Below are positions 1-12,740 of a stretch of 64,000 bases of DNA, one piece after another. Both the position numbers and the translations under genes were made by a program. Origin of the DNA: Yamagishiella unicocca (lineage: Eukaryota; Chlorophyta; Chlorophyceae; Chlamydomonadales; Volvocaceae); NCBI GenBank assembly GCA_003116995.1, contig BDSL01000086.1:1-64000 (forward strand). Direction: 5' to 3'. The notes under the pieces were generated by a model. It was given only the letters and a program-made list of their open reading frames with translations. It did no database searches and was not told where the DNA came from. Numbering within the stretch: the stretch's first letter is position 1; each line of letters opens with the position of its first letter.

Positions 1-3000
1 GGGGTGGGATTGGCCCCAAAACCATGGATAAACCATCAGGAAACCAAAAGTATAACCTAGGACCGAAAATATTTTTTCTTGCCATTGGTCCTTAATTAGG
101 ACATATAATATATTTATAATATTATTGGATCGATCTTGGCCTGATTTGGCACTGCTGTACATCTTTGGGATTTATTAATAGGGTTTAGCAGTACAGTACC
201 AGAATGTACGGCAAAGTATGGCAATATTATACTCATTTTGTTCAGGAGAAGAAATCAAGGCAGGTGGTGTCGTCAAAAAATTTTTTGGGGTGGGATTGGC
301 CCCAAAACCATGGATAAACCATCAGGAAACCAAAAGTATAACCTAGGACCGAAAATATTTTTTTCTTGGCCATTGGTCCTTAATTAGGACATATAATATA
401 TTTATAATATTATTGGATCGATCTTGGGCCTGATTTGGCACTGCTGTACATCTTTGGGATTTATTAATAGGGTTTAGCAGTACAGTACCAGAATGTACGG
501 CAAAGTATGGCAATATTATACTCATTTTGTTCAGGAGAAGAAATCAAGGCAGGTGGTGTCGTCAAAAAAATTTTTGGGGTGGGATTGGCCCCAAAACCAT
601 GGATAAACCATCAGGAAACCAAAAGTATAACCTAGGACCGAAAATATTTTTCTTGGCCATTGGTCCTTAATTAGGACATATAATATATTTATAATATTAT
701 TGGATCGATCTTGGGCCTGATTTGGCACTGCTGTACATCTTTGGGATTTATTAATAGGGTTTAGCAGTACAGTACCAGAATGTACGGCAAAGTATGGCAA
801 TATTATACTCATTTTGTTCAGGAGAAGAAATCAAGGCAGGTGGTGTCGTCAAAAAATTTTTGGGGTGGGATTGGCCCCAAAACCATGGATAAACCATCAG
901 GAAACCAAAAGTATAACCTAGGACCGAAAATATTTTTTCTTGGCCATTGGTCCTTAATTAGGACATATAATATATTTATAATATTATTGGATCGATCTTG
1001 GGCCTGATTTGGCACTGCTGTACATCTTTGGGATTTATTAATAGGGTTTAGCAGTACAGTACCAGAATGTACGGCAAAGTATGGCAATATTATACTCATT
1101 TTGTTCAGGAGAAGAAATCAAGGCAGGTGGTGTCGTCAAAAAAATTTTTGGGGTGGGATTGGCCCCAAAACCATGGATAAACCATCAGGAAACCAAAAGT
1201 ATAACCTAGGACCGAAAATATTTTTTTCTTGGCCATTGGTCCTTAATTAGGACATATAATATATTTATATATTATTGGATCGATCTTGGGCCTGATTTGG
1301 CACTGCTGTACATCTTTGGGATTTATTAATAGGGTTTAGCAGTACAGTACCAGAATGTACGGCAAAGTATGGCAATATTATACTCATTTTGTTCAGGAGA
1401 AGAAATCAAGGCAGGTGGTGTCGTCAAAAAATTTTTTGGGGTGGGATTGGCCCCAAAACCATGGATAAACCATCAGGAAACCAAAAGTATAACCTAGGAC
1501 CGAAAATATTTTTTCTTGGCCATTGGTCCTTAATTAGGACATATAATATATTTATAATATTATTGGATCGATCTTGGGCCTGATTTGGCACTGCTGTACA
1601 TCTTTGGGATTTATTAATAGGGTTTAGCAGTACAGTACCAGAATGTACGGCAAAGTATGGCAATATTATACTCATTTTGTTCAGGAGAAGAAATCAAGGC
1701 AGGTGGTGTCGTCAAAAAAATTTTTGGGGTGGGATTGGCCCCAAAACCATGGATAAACCATCAGGAAACCAAAAGTATAACCTAGGACCGAAAATATTTT
1801 TTCTTGGCCATTGGTCCTTAATTAGGACATATAATATATTTATAATATTATTGGATCGATCTTGGGCCTGATTTGGCACTGCTGTACATCTTTGGGATTT
1901 ATTAATAGGGTTTAGCAGTACAGTACCAGAATGTACGGCAAAGTATGGCAATATTATACTCATTTTGTTCAGGAGAAGAAATCAAGGCAGGTGGTGTCGT
2001 CAAAAAATTTTTGGGGTGGGATTGGCCCCAAAACCATGGATAAACCATCAGGAAACCAAAAGTATAACCTAGGACCGAAAATATTTTTTTGGCCATTGGT
2101 CCTTAATTAGGACATATAATATATTTATAATATTATTGGATCGATCTTGGGCCTGATTTGGCACTGCTGTACATCTTTGGGATTTATTAATAGGTTTAGC
2201 AGTACAGTACCAGAATGTACGGCAAAGTATGGCAATATTATACTCATTTTGTTCAGGAGAAGAAATCAAAGGCAGGTGGTGTCGTCAAAAAATTTTGGGG
2301 GTGGGATGGCCCCAAAACCATGGATAAACCATCAGGAAACCAAAAGTATAACCTAGGACCGAAAATATTTTTTCTTGGCCATTGGTCCTTAATTAGGACA
2401 TATAATATATTTATAATATTATTGGATCGATCTTGGGCCTGATTTGGCACTGCTGTACATCTTTGGGATTTATTAATAGGGTTTAGCAGTACAGTAACCA
2501 GAATGTACGGCAAAGTATGGCAATATTATACTCATTTTGTTCAGGAGAAGAAATCAAGGCAGGTGGTGTCTCAAAAAAAATTTTTGGGGTGGGATTGGCC
2601 CCCAAAACCATGGATAAACCATCAGGAAACCAAAAGTATAACCTAGGACCGAAAATATTTTTTCTTGGCCATTGGTCCTTAATTAGGACATATAATATAT
2701 TTATAATATTATTGGATCGATCTTGGGCCTGATTTGGCACTGCTGTACATCTTTGGGATTTATTAATAGGGTTTAGCAGTACAGTACCAGAATGTACGGC
2801 AAAGTATGGCAATATTATACTCATTTTGTTCAGGAGAAGAAATCAAGGCAGGTGGTGTCGTCAAAAAATTTTTGGGGTGGGATTGGCCCCAAACATGGAT
2901 AAACCATCAGGAAACCAAAAGTATAACCTAGGACCGAAAATATTTTTCTTGGCCATTGGTCTTAATTAGGACATATAATATATTTATAATATTATTGGAT

Positions 3001-6000
3001 CGATCTTGGGCCTGATTTGGCACTGCTGTACATCTTTGGGATTTATTAATAGGGTTTTAGCAGTACAGTACCAGAATGTACGGCAAAGTATGGCAATATT
3101 ATACTCATTTTGTTCAGGAGAAAAATCAAGGCAGGTGGTGTCGTCAAAAAATTTTTGGGGTGGGATTGGCCCCAAAACCATGGATAAACCATCAGGAAAC
3201 CAAAAGTATAACCTAGGACCGAAAATATTTTTTCTTGGCCATTGGTCCTTAATTAGGACATATAATATATTTATAATATTATTGGATCGATCTTGGGCCT
3301 GATTTGGCACTGCTGTACATCTTTGGGATTTATTAATAGGGTTTAGCAGTACAGTACCAGAATGTACGGCAAAGTATGGCAATATTATACTCATTTTGTT
3401 CAGGAGAAGAAATCAAGGCAGGTGGTGTCGTCAAAAAAAATTTTTGGGGTGGGATTGGCCCCAAAACCATGGATAAACCATCAGGAAACCAAAAGTATAA
3501 CCTAGGACCGAAAATATTTTTTCTTGGCCATTGGTCCTTAATTAGGACATATAATATATTTATAATATTATTGGATCGATCTTGGGCCTGATTTGGCACT
3601 GCTGTACATCTTTGGGATTTATTAATAGGGTTTAGCAGTACAGTACCAGAATGTACGGCAAAGTATGGCAATATTATACTCATTTTGTTCAGGAGAAGAA
3701 ATCAAGGCAGGTGGTGTCGTCAAAAAAATTTTTGGGGTGGGATTGGCCCCAAAACCATGGATAAACCATCAGGAAACCAAAAGTATAACCTAGGACCGAA
3801 AATATTTTTTCTTGGCCATTGGTCCTTAATTAGGACATATAATATATTTATAATATTATTGGATCGATCTTGGGCCTGATTTGGCACTGCTGTACATCTT
3901 TGGGATTTATTAATAGGGTTTAGCAGTACAGTACCAGAATGTACGGCAAAGTATGGCAATATTATACTCATTTTGTTCAGGAGAAGAAATCAAGGCAGGT
4001 GGTGTCGTCAAAAAAAATTTTGGGGTGGGATTGGCCCCAAAACCATGGATAAACCATCAGGAAACCAAAAGTATAACCTAGGACCGAAAATATTTTTTCT
4101 TGGCCATTGGTCCTTAATTAGGACATATAATATATTTATAATATTATTGGATCGATCTTGGGCCTGATTTGGCACTGCTGTACATCTTTGGGATTTATTA
4201 ATAGGGTTTAGCAGTACAGTACCAGAATGTACGGCAAAGTATGGCAATATTATACTCATTTTGTTCAGGAGAAGAAATCAAGGCAGGTGGTGTCATCAAA
4301 AAAATTTTTGGGGTGGGATTGGCCCCAAAACCATGGATAAACCATCAGGAAACCAAAAGTATAACCTAGGACCGAAAATATTTTTTCTTGGCCATTGGTC
4401 CTTAATTAGGACATATAATATATTTATAATATTATTGGATCGATCTTGGGCCTGATTTGGCACTGCTGTACATCTTTGGGATTTATTAATAGGGTTTAGC
4501 AGTACAGTACCAGAATGTACGGCAAAGTATGGCAATATTATACTCATTTTGTTCAGGAGAAGAAATCAAGGCAGGTGGTGTCGTCAAAAAATTTTTGGGG
4601 TGGGATTGGCCCCAAAACCATGGATAAACCATCAGGAAACCAAAAGTATAACCTAGGACCGAAAATATTTTTTCTTGGCCATTGGTCCTTAATTAGGACA
4701 TATAATATATTTATAATATTATTGGATCGATCTTGGGCCTGATTTGGCACTGCTGTACATCTTTGGGATTTATTAATAGGGTTTAGCAGTACAGTACCAG
4801 AATGTATGGCAAAGTATGGCAATATTATACTCATTTTGTTCAGGAGAAGAAATCAAGGCAGGTGGTGTCGTCAAAAAATTTTTGGGGTGGGATTGGCCCC
4901 AAAACCATGGATAAACCATCAGGAAACCAAAAGTATAACCTAGGACCGAAAATATTTTTTCTTGGCCATTGGTCCTTAATTAGGACATATAATATATTTA
5001 TAATATTATTGGATCGATCTTGGGCCTGATTTGGCACTGCTGTACATCTTTGGGATTTATTAATAGGGTTTAGCAGTACAGTACCAGAATGTACGGCAAA
5101 GTATGGCAATATTATACTCATTTTGTTCAGGAGAAGAAATCAAGGCAGGTGGTGTCGTCAAAAAAAATTTTGGGGTGGGATTGGCCCCAAAACCATGGAT
5201 AAACCATCAGGAAACCAAAAGTATAACCTAGGACCGAAAATATTTTTTCTTGGCCATTGGTCCTTAATTAGGACATATAATATATTTATAATATTATTGG
5301 ATCGATCTTGGGCCTGATTTGGCACTGCTGTACATCTTTGGGATTTATTAATAGGGTTTAGCAGTACAGTACCAGAATGTACGGCAAAGTATGGCAATAT
5401 TATACTCATTTTGTTCAGGAGAAGAAATCAAGGCAGGTGGTGTCGTCAAAAAAATTTTGGGGTGGGATTGGCCCCAAAACCATGGATAAACCATCAGGAA
5501 ACCAAAAGTATAACCTAGGACCGAAAATATTTTTTCTTGGCCATTGGTCCTTAATTAGGACATATAATATATTTATAATATTATTGGATCGATCTTGGGC
5601 CTGATTTGGCACTGCTGTACATCTTTGGGATTTATTAATAGGGTTTAGCAGTACAGTACCAGAATGTACGGCAAAGTATGGCAATATTATACTCATTTTG
5701 TTCAGGAGAAGAAATCAAGGCAGGTGGTGTCGTCAAAAAATTTTTTGGGGTGGGATTGGCCCCAAAACCATGGATAAACCATCAGGAAACCAAAAGTATA
5801 ACCTAGGACCGAAAATATTTTTTCTTGGCCATTGGTCCTTAATTAGGACATATAATATATTTATAATATTATTGGATCGATCTTGGGCCTGATTTGGCAC
5901 TGCTGTACATCTTTGGGATTTATTAATAGGGTTTAGCAGTACAGTACCAGAATGTACGGCAAAGTATGGCAATATTATACTCATTTTGTTCAGGAGAAGA

Positions 6001-9000
6001 AATCAAGGCAGGTGGTGTCGTCAAAAAATTTTGGGGTGGGATTGGCCCCAAAACCATGGATAAACCATCAGGAAACCAAAAGTATAACCTAGGACCGAAA
6101 ATATTTTTTCTTGGCCATTGGTCCTTAATTAGGACATATAATATATTTATAATATTATTGGATCGATCTTGGGCCTGATTTGGCACTGCTGTACATCTTT
6201 GGGATTTATTAATAGGGTTTAGCAGTACAGTACCAGAATGTACGGCAAAGTATGGCAATATTATACTCATTTTGTTCAGGAGAAGAAATCAAGGCAGGTG
6301 GTGTCGTCAAAAAATTTTTTGGGGTGGGATTGGCCCCAAAACCATGGATAAACCATCAGGAAACCAAAAGTATAACCTAGGACCGAAAATATTTTTTCTT
6401 GGCCATTGGTCCTTAATTAGGACATATAATATATTTATAATATTATTGGATCGATCTTGGGCCTGATTTGGCACTGCTGTACATCTTTGGGATTTATTAA
6501 TAGGGTTTAGCAGTACAGTACCAGAATGTACGGCAAAGTATGGCAATATTATACTCATTTTGTTCAGGAGAAGAAATCAAGGCAGGTGGTGTCGTCAAAA
6601 AAATTTTTGGGGTGGGATTGGCCCCAAAACCATGGATAAACCATCAGGAAACCAAAAGTATAACCTAGGACCGAAAATATTTTTTCTTGGCCATTGGTCC
6701 TTAATTAGGACATATAATATATTTATAATATTATTGGATCGATCTTGGGCCTGATTTGGCACTGCTGTACATCTTTGGGATTTATTAATAGGGTTTAGCA
6801 GTACAGTACCAGAATGTACGGCAAAGTATGGCAATATTATACTCATTTTGTTCAGGAGAAGAAATCAAGGCAGGTGGTGTCGTCAAAAAATTTTTTGGGG
6901 TGGGATTGGCCCCAAAACCATGGATAAACCATCAGGAAACCAAAAGTATAACCTAGGACCGAAAATATTTTTTCTTGGCCATTGGTCCTTAATTAGGACA
7001 TATAATATATTTATAATATTATTGGATCGATCTTGGGCCTGATTTGGCACTGCTGTACATCTTTGGGATTTATTAATAGGGTTTAGCAGTACAGTACCAG
7101 AATGTACGGCAAAGTATGGCAATATTATACTCATTTTGTTCAGGAGAAGAAATCAAGGCAGGTGGTGTCGTCAAAAAATTTTTGGGGTGGGATTGGCCCC
7201 AAAACCATGGATAAACCATCAGGAAACCAAAAGTATAACCTAGGACCGAAAATATTTTTTCTTGGCCATTGGTCCTTAATTAGGACATATAATATATTTA
7301 TAATATTATTGGATCGATCTTGGGCCTGATTTGGCACTGCTGTACATCTTTGGGATTTATTAATAGGGTTTAGCAGTACAGTACCAGAATGTACGGCAAA
7401 GTATGGCAATATTATACTCATTTTGTTCAGGAGAAGAAATCAAGGCAGGTGGTGTCGTCAAAAAATTTTTTGGGGTGGGATTGGCCCCAAAACCATGGAT
7501 AAACCATCAGGAAACCAAAAGTATAACCTAGGACCGAAAATATTTTTTCTTGGCCATTGGTCCTTAATTAGGACATATAATATATTTATAATATTATTGG
7601 ATCGATCTTGGGCCTGATTTGGCACTGCTGTACATCTTTGGGATTTATTAATAGGGTTTAGCAGTACAGTACCAGAATGTACGGCAAAGTATGGCAATAT
7701 TATACTCATTTTGTTCAGGAGAAGAAATCAAGGCAGGTGGTGTCGTCAAAAAATTTTTGGGGTGGGATTGGCCCCAAAACCATGGATAAACCATCAGGAA
7801 ACCAAAAGTATAACCTAGGACCGAAAATATTTTTTCTTGGCCATTGGTCCTTAATTAGGACATATAATATATTTATAATATTATTGGATCGATCTTGGGC
7901 CTGATTTGGCACTGCTGTACATCTTTGGGATTTATTAATAGGGTTTAGCAGTACAGTACCAGAATGTACGGCAAAGTATGGCAATATTATACTCATTTTG
8001 TTCAGGAGAAGAAATCAAGGCAGGTGGTGTCGTCAAAAAATTTTTTGGGGTGGGATTGGCCCCAAAACCATGGATAAACCATCAGGAAACCAAAAGTATA
8101 ACCTAGGACCGAAAATATTTTTTCTTGGCCATTGGTCCTTAATTAGGACATATAATATATTTATAATATTATTGGATCGATCTTGGGCCTGATTTGGCAC
8201 TGCTGTACATCTTTGGGATTTATTAATAGGGTTTAGCAGTACAGTACCAGAATGTACGGCAAAGTATGGCAATATTATACTCATTTTGTTCAGGAGAAGA
8301 AATCAAGGCAGGTGGTGTCGTCAAAAAATTTTTTGGGGTGGGATTGGCCCCAAAACCATGGATAAACCATCAGGAAACCAAAAGTATAACCTAGGACCGA
8401 AAATATTTTTTCTTGGCCATTGGTCCTTAATTAGGACATATAATATATTTATAATATTATTGGATCGATCTTGGGCCTGATTTGGCACTGCTGTACATCT
8501 TTGGGATTTATTAATAGGGTTTAGCAGTACAGTACCAGAATGTACGGCAAAGTATGGCAATATTATACTCATTTTGTTCAGGAGAAGAAATCAAGGCAGG
8601 TGGTGTCGTCAAAAAATTTTTTGGGGTGGGATTGGCCCCAAAACCATGGATAAACCATCAGGAAACCAAAAGTATAACCTAGGACCGAAAATATTTTTTC
8701 TTGGCCATTGGTCCTTAATTAGGACATATAATATATTTATAATATTATTGGATCGATCTTGGGCCTGATTTGGCACTGCTGTACATCTTTGGGATTTATT
8801 AATAGGGTTTAGCAGTACAGTACCAGAATGTACGGCAAAGTATGGCAATATTATACTCATTTTGTTCAGGAGAAGAAATCAAGGCAGGTGGTGTCGTCAA
8901 AAAATTTTTTGGGGTGGGATTGGCCCCAAAACCATGGATAAACCATCAGGAAACCAAAAGTATAACCTAGGACCGAAAATATTTTTTCTTGGCCATTGGT

Positions 9001-9860
9001 CCTTAATTAGGACATATAATATATTTATAATATTATTGGATCGATCTTGGGCCTGATTTGGCACTGCTGTACATCTTTGGGATTTATTAATAGGGTTTAG
9101 CAGTACAGTACCAGAATGTACGGCAAAGTATGGCAATATTATACTCATTTTGTTCAGGAGAAGAAATCAAGGCAGGTGGTGTCGTCAAAAAATTTTTTGG
9201 GGTGGGATTGGCCCCAAAACCATGGATAAACCATCAGGAAACCAAAAGTATAACCTAGGACCGAAAATATTTTTTCTTGGCCATTGGTCCTTAATTAGGA
9301 CATATAATATATTTATAATATTATTGGATCGATCTTGGGCCTGATTTGGCACTGCTGTACATCTTTGGGATTTATTAATAGGGTTTAGCAGTACAGTACC
9401 AGAATGTACGGCAAAGTATGGCAATATTATACTCATTTTGTTCAGGAGAAGAAATCAAGGCAGGTGGTGTCGTCAAAAAATTTTTTGGGGTGGGATTGGC
9501 CCCAAAACCATGGATAAACCATCAGGAAACCAAAAGTATAACCTAGGACCGAAAATATTTTTTCTTGGCCATTGGTCCTTAATTAGGACATATAATATAT
9601 TTATAATATTATTGGATCGATCTTGGGCCTGATTTGGCACTGCTGTACATCTTTGGGATTTATTAATAGGGTTTAGCAGTACAGTACCAGAATGTACGGC
9701 AAAGTATGGCAATATTATACTCATTTTGTTCAGGAGAAGAAATCAAGGCAGGTGGTGTCGTCAAAAACATTTTTGGGGTGGGATTGGCCCCAAAACCATG
9801 GATAAACCATCAGGAAACCAAAAGTATAACCTAGGACCGAAAATATTTTTTCTTGGCCAT
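1..9860. repeat. AT-rich satellite array, 287/288-bp unit, about 34 tandem copies
   Basis: A head-to-tail array fills the left edge of the window and runs off it, so its true size is unknown. The unit is 287-288 bp; the one-base difference lies mostly in an A-run/T-run junction followed by GGGG (for example near 6890, 7172 and 7460). Each unit has an AT-rich core (ATATAATATATTTATAATAT) and a GC-richer half. Copies from about 3400 to 9770 are nearly identical. Copies before about 3400 carry more small indels (near 1268, 2088, 2194, 2303, 2570, 2893 and 3122). The array stops abruptly inside a unit at 9860. Both strands are open for 60-136 codons in every copy only because the unit lacks stops in those frames; there is no sign of a gene. 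Such arrays in algae are usually heterochromatic, pericentromeric or subtelomeric. Confidence 0.97.
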
Positions 9861-10840
9861 GTTGGTAGTGGCGAGGTGCAAACCAAGCAGTGTGCCCTCC
9901 CATGTCGACCGTGAAGGACCGGCCAGGAGGCTCATACAAACTACAAGCCTGCCTCGCTGAAACCCACTCGGACCGCACAGGCGTCGAATGAGAAGTTCCA
10001 CCCGATCACGCTCTTGGCACGGGAAAGTACGGCAGACATGACAGCACGCACAAAGACCTGCCAAGGCGCACCGTTGAACATCGGAGCAGACCCAGGTGAT
10101 GTCCCCGCGACACCAATCTGGGCAGCCCCCTAGTCAAGTTCGTGGAGCATAGCATAGTTGGGATACCTGCACGTCATGAGTACTCGATGGCACTACTCCC
10201 CCTCACCAGCGGAAACAGCACAAAGCGCAGAACCATGCGCCAAGATAAGAAAATGCACCAGGCAACACATGCCGAAGTGCTGCCTGTACCTCAGCTCAGC
10301 GCGTACAAAATTACCCACCAAACCCCAGCCTAGCGCATGCTGAACCTGAATCCCAAACCCCAGCCTAGTGAATGGCTGAATGCTCTGCACCCCAGATCGG
10401 GGACGCCGCACAGCCCCCTTGCAGCCCGAAACCCCGGCCCCAGCTGCAAGCCCCCTCGGATTGAAGTCGTTGGAACCCGGGTAAACCCCATCCCAGCACA
10501 TGCTGAATCGGAGTCCCAAACCCTACCCTAGCTAATGCTCAGCATCCCAGATTAATGCACACGACTGCAAAAGCAGACCCCTGCGGGTACACTTCCGCTG
10601 CGTGGAGCACCCAGCTGACACACGTGCACACGGCAATAGCAGACCCCTGTGGGTACACCCTGTTAAACTGCTTGGTCGAGCTTCTTGGTGTCCTGCCCGA
10701 GCATGTAGTGGATGGGCCTGCCCGAGACTGCCACAAGTGCACTACCCATACAACTAGCCTAACAGGTTATTGCCATGAATGCATGGTGGAGTATGGTTGT
10801 GGCCGCGATTGCCACAACTACATGACCCATGCAACTAGTC
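9861..10840. other. Satellite flank, no gene seen; short imperfect repeats
   Basis: No convincing coding region. Several short motifs recur imperfectly: a block with CCCAGCCTAG and ATGCTGAA around 10320-10540, CAGACCCCTG(C/T)GGGTACAC at about 10576 and 10641, and a block with GATTGCCACAA/GACTGCCACAA and CAACTAG at about 10724 and 10807. These look like decayed minisatellites next to the array edge. Confidence 0.6.
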
Positions 10841-10844
10841 TTTA

Positions 10845-10980
10845 GCCAGAGCAAGGCAGCGAAGCTTTAGCGTAGCCGCCTGCTGCGAAGGCCTTTAGCT
10901 TATGCCGGGCCTGTAGCCGGAGCAAGGTCGCAAAGCTTTAGCGTAGCCGCCTGCGAAGGCCTTTAGCTTACGCCGGCCTG
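10845..10980. repeat. Tandem duplication of a segment of about 70 bp
   Basis: Two adjacent imperfect copies share GCAAAGCTTTAGCGTAGCC-like and CGAAGGCCTTTAGCTTA blocks followed by GCCGG(G)CCTGT. The second copy lacks a few bases. It sits just upstream of the GC-rich tandem region. Confidence 0.8.
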
Positions 10981-11029
10981 TGCGTGCGTCTGTCCGTCTG
11001 TCCGATGCGTGCGTGCGCGCCGTACAGCC

Positions 11030-12740
11030 GGTCGGGCTTGGCAAGTCGCCGCGGGGATCGCTTTGTAAAGTCGGCGGTTCGAGGCAGGAGTGCCACGGTC
11101 ATGGTGGCAGCCGTGCACGATTCAGCGAGTTCGGGGATCGGTTTGTAAGGTCGCTGGTTCGAGGCAGGAGTCGCGGCGCGCATTTGTTAATGCCACGCAG
11201 CCGACGCCGCACCTTCGCCATCGTGCACGCTTCACCACGCAGCCGACGCCGGCGCCGCCATACGTGCACGCGCGACCTCGAAGTGACGAGGGCGGGGGGG
11301 AGGGGGGGCTTCGCCCCCCCCCCGCACCCCCCTCCCCCCCCTTCGCCATCGCGCACGCTTCGCCACGCCGCCGACACCAGCGCCGGCATAACTGCACGCG
11401 CAACCTCGAAGCGACGAGGGCGCAGTCGCTCCCCAGGCCCCCCCCTCGCCACCGCGCACGCTTCACGACGCCGCCGACGCCCCTCCGCTTTCGTCGCTTC
11501 GAAATCATCGCTCGTGCACACACCACCGGCCGTCCTTAACGTCTGCCAGCGCCGTTGTCGATGGCTCCGTGAAGCGTCCGCGAAGACGAGGGGGGGGGGG
11601 GCCAACCCCCCCCCCCGCTTTCGTCGCTTCGAAATCATCGCTCGTGCACACGGCCGTCCTTAACTTATGCAGGCGCCGTTGTCGGCCGGGCTTGGCAAGT
11701 CGCCGCCGTGGCCGCTTTGTAAAGTCGGCGGTTCGAGGCAGGAGTGCCACGGTCATGGTGGCAGCCGTGCACGATTCAGCGAGTTCGGGGATCGGTTTGT
11801 AAGGTCGCTGGTTCGAGGCAGGAGTCGCGGCGCGCATTTGTTAATGCCACGCAGCCGACGCCGCACCTTCGCCATCGCGCACGCTTCACCACGCAGCCGA
11901 CGCCGGCGCCGCCATACGTGCACGCGCGACCTCGAAGTGACGAGGGCGGGGGGGAGGGGGGGCTTCGCCCCCCCCCCCCGCACCCCCCTCCCCCCCCTTC
12001 GCCATCGCGCACGCTTCGCCACGCCGCCGACACCAGCACCGGCATAACTGCACGCGCAACCTCGAAGCGACGAGGGCGCAGTCGCTCCCCAGGCCCCCCC
12101 CTCGCCACCGCGCACGCTTCACGACGCCGCCGACGCCCCTCCGCTTTCGTCGCTTCGAAATCATCGCTCGTGCACACACCACCGGCCGTCCTTAACGTCT
12201 GCCAGCGCCGTTGTCGATGGCTCCGTGAAGCGTCCGCGAAGACGAGGGGGGGGGGGCCAACCCCCCCCCCCGCTTTCGTCGCTTCGAAATCATCGCTCGT
12301 GCACACGGCCGTCCTTAACTTATGCAGGCGCCGTTGTCGGCCGGGCTTGGCAAGTCGCCGCCGTGGCCGCTTTGTTAAGTCGCCGTTTTGAGGCAGGAGT
12401 GTCACGGTCGTGGTTGCAGCTGTATTGCACGATTCGGCGAGTCGCCAGTGAGGACGTTTCACGGCGCGTGCACGAGCGACCTCAAAACGACCACCCTTTT
12501 GTTTTTTAATTCGTCGCTCATGCACACGCCACCGGCCGTCCTTAACGTCTGCCAGCGCCATTGTCAATGGCTCCGTGAAGCATCCGCGAAGACGAGGGGG
12601 GGGGGGGCCAACACCCCCCCCCCGCTTTCGTCGCTTCGAAATCATCGCTCGTGCACACGCCGCCGGCCGTCCATAACTTATGCAGGCGCCGTTGTCGGCC
12701 GGGCTTGGCAAGTTGCCGCCGTGGCCGCTTTGTTAAGACC
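11030..12740. repeat. GC-rich tandem repeat, unit about 654 bp, two full copies plus truncated copies
   Basis: A long unit starting with CGGGCTTGGCAAGTCGCCG recurs at about 11033, 11687 and 12340, a period of 653-654 bp, and a shortened copy starts near 12698. Each unit contains the ladder TTGTAAAGTC...GGTTCGAGGCAGGAG, several copies of CGCTTCGAAATCATCGCTCG, and GTGCACAC blocks. It also has two kinds of long G-run/C-run segments (near 11290-11341 and 11590-11620, again 11946-11997 and 12243-12272). Large open frames on both strands here are composition artefacts of the Arg/Pro/Ala codon set. Confidence 0.9.

Noticed and set aside
1..9860. GGGTTTAG inside each satellite unit as a telomere signal
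   Set aside because: It occurs once per unit with unrelated flanks; there is no run of telomeric repeats anywhere in the window.
1..9860. CRISPR array
   Set aside because: Units are contiguous and 288 bp with no unique spacers, and the genome is eukaryotic.
343..9978. Dozens of repeated open frames of 60-136 codons on both strands of the satellite
   Set aside because: They are the same unit read in the few stop-free frames; lengths change with one-base indels and no start, splice or domain is conserved.
10980..12711. Open frames up to 311 codons on both strands in the GC-rich repeat
   Set aside because: Arg/Pro/Ala-rich translations of tandem repeat DNA that recur with the 654-bp period in several frames.
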